DNA from: JAJBWD01 sp041821285 | GTDB taxonomy: Bacteria > Bacillota > Clostridia > Clostridiales > Clostridiaceae | Length of the DNA stretch: 6,059 nt | Assembly (NCBI GenBank): GCA_041821285.1 | Contig: JBGUER010000172.1 | Coordinates: forward strand, 1-6,059 | Reading direction: 5' to 3' | In this document: piece after piece, positions 5,900 to 6,059 of the stretch | Numbering within the stretch: the stretch's first letter is position 1 | Layout of the letters: every line of letters starts with the position of its first letter | Program-made: the position numbers and the translations under genes | The notes under the pieces: model-generated | The model's database searches: none | The model's input: the letters and a program-made list of their open reading frames with translations, nothing else | What the model was told of the DNA's origin: nothing

Positions 5900-6059
5900 A
5901 TGGATAAAAGAATAGGTGTTGTAGGAATAGTTATAGAGAGTAAAGAAAATATTGCTATTGTAAATTCAATATTGCATGAGTATTCAGATATTATTGTTGG
6001 GAGGATGGGTGTACCTTATAAAGAAAAAGGAATATCTATAATTTCTTTAATTGTAGATG
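5900..6059 (+). CDS. TM1266-family [FeFe]-hydrogenase system regulator, 3' end outside window
   Basis: 53 codons are visible from ATG 5900, preceded by GGAGG (5890-5894, 5 nt spacing). The sequence begins with a RIGVVGIVIES strand and continues with INSILHEYSD-like and GRMGVPYKEKGISIISLIVD segments (visible residues 34-53), which closely match the conserved pattern of TM1266 / iron-only hydrogenase system putative regulators. The family is ~80 residues, so about a third is missing, cut by the window edge. Members have a small ferredoxin-like fold resembling the NikR C-terminal domain and usually sit beside hydE, hydF or hydG, the [FeFe]-hydrogenase H-cluster maturases. A maturase gene is therefore expected just downstream. 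A direct regulatory role is a family-level suggestion, not shown here. Confidence 0.88.
   Translation, partial: MDKRIGVVGIVIESKENIAIVNSILHEYSDIIVGRMGVPYKEKGISIISLIVD

Overview
The window looks like chromosomal DNA of a strictly anaerobic, low-GC Firmicute, most likely Clostridium or a close relative. The base composition is very AT-rich, ATA and AGA codons are common, and the Shine-Dalgarno sequences are strong (AGGAGG type). The gene content also fits: a class I hybrid cluster protein, an LTA-synthase-type sulfatase and a TM1266-type [FeFe]-hydrogenase regulator. The genus is an inference from composition and family content.

Left part (1-1828, + strand): three tightly packed genes. They are the 3' part of a HypB/UreG-like P-loop GTPase with extra cysteine pairs, a soluble ABC-type ATPase with a long acidic N-terminal extension, and an 83-residue protein with a CxxC/CxxC zinc-ribbon-like knuckle. 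The first two overlap and the third follows after 30 nt. No permease or binding protein is visible, so the set looks more like a metal or metallocofactor handling module than a transporter.

Centre-left (1829-3625, + strand): hcp, the hybrid cluster protein, with every cluster ligand present. It has its own promoter region carrying a perfect GTAAC-N4-GTTAC palindrome. The palindrome is centred 41.5 bp upstream of the predicted start, which suggests HcpR-type (Crp/Fnr family) activation under nitrosative stress. A long hairpin terminator ends the unit.

Gap 3626-3773: about 150 nt without a gene. It holds a second ACAA-centred palindrome, a perfect TATAAT box and a short reading frame that may be a decayed gene.

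Right part (3774-5684, - strand): a polytopic membrane enzyme of the lipoteichoic acid synthase family with all catalytic residues. It has its own promoter and terminator and is convergent with hcp.

Right edge (5685-6059): a divergent intergenic region with a second promoter reading right, then a leader of about 150 nt. The leader carries a 12-bp-arm palindrome at its 5' end and a textbook intrinsic terminator directly before the ribosome binding site of the TM1266-family gene, which runs off the window. This layout suggests an attenuator or riboswitch-like control of a hydrogenase-linked gene and is the most unusual regulatory structure seen here.
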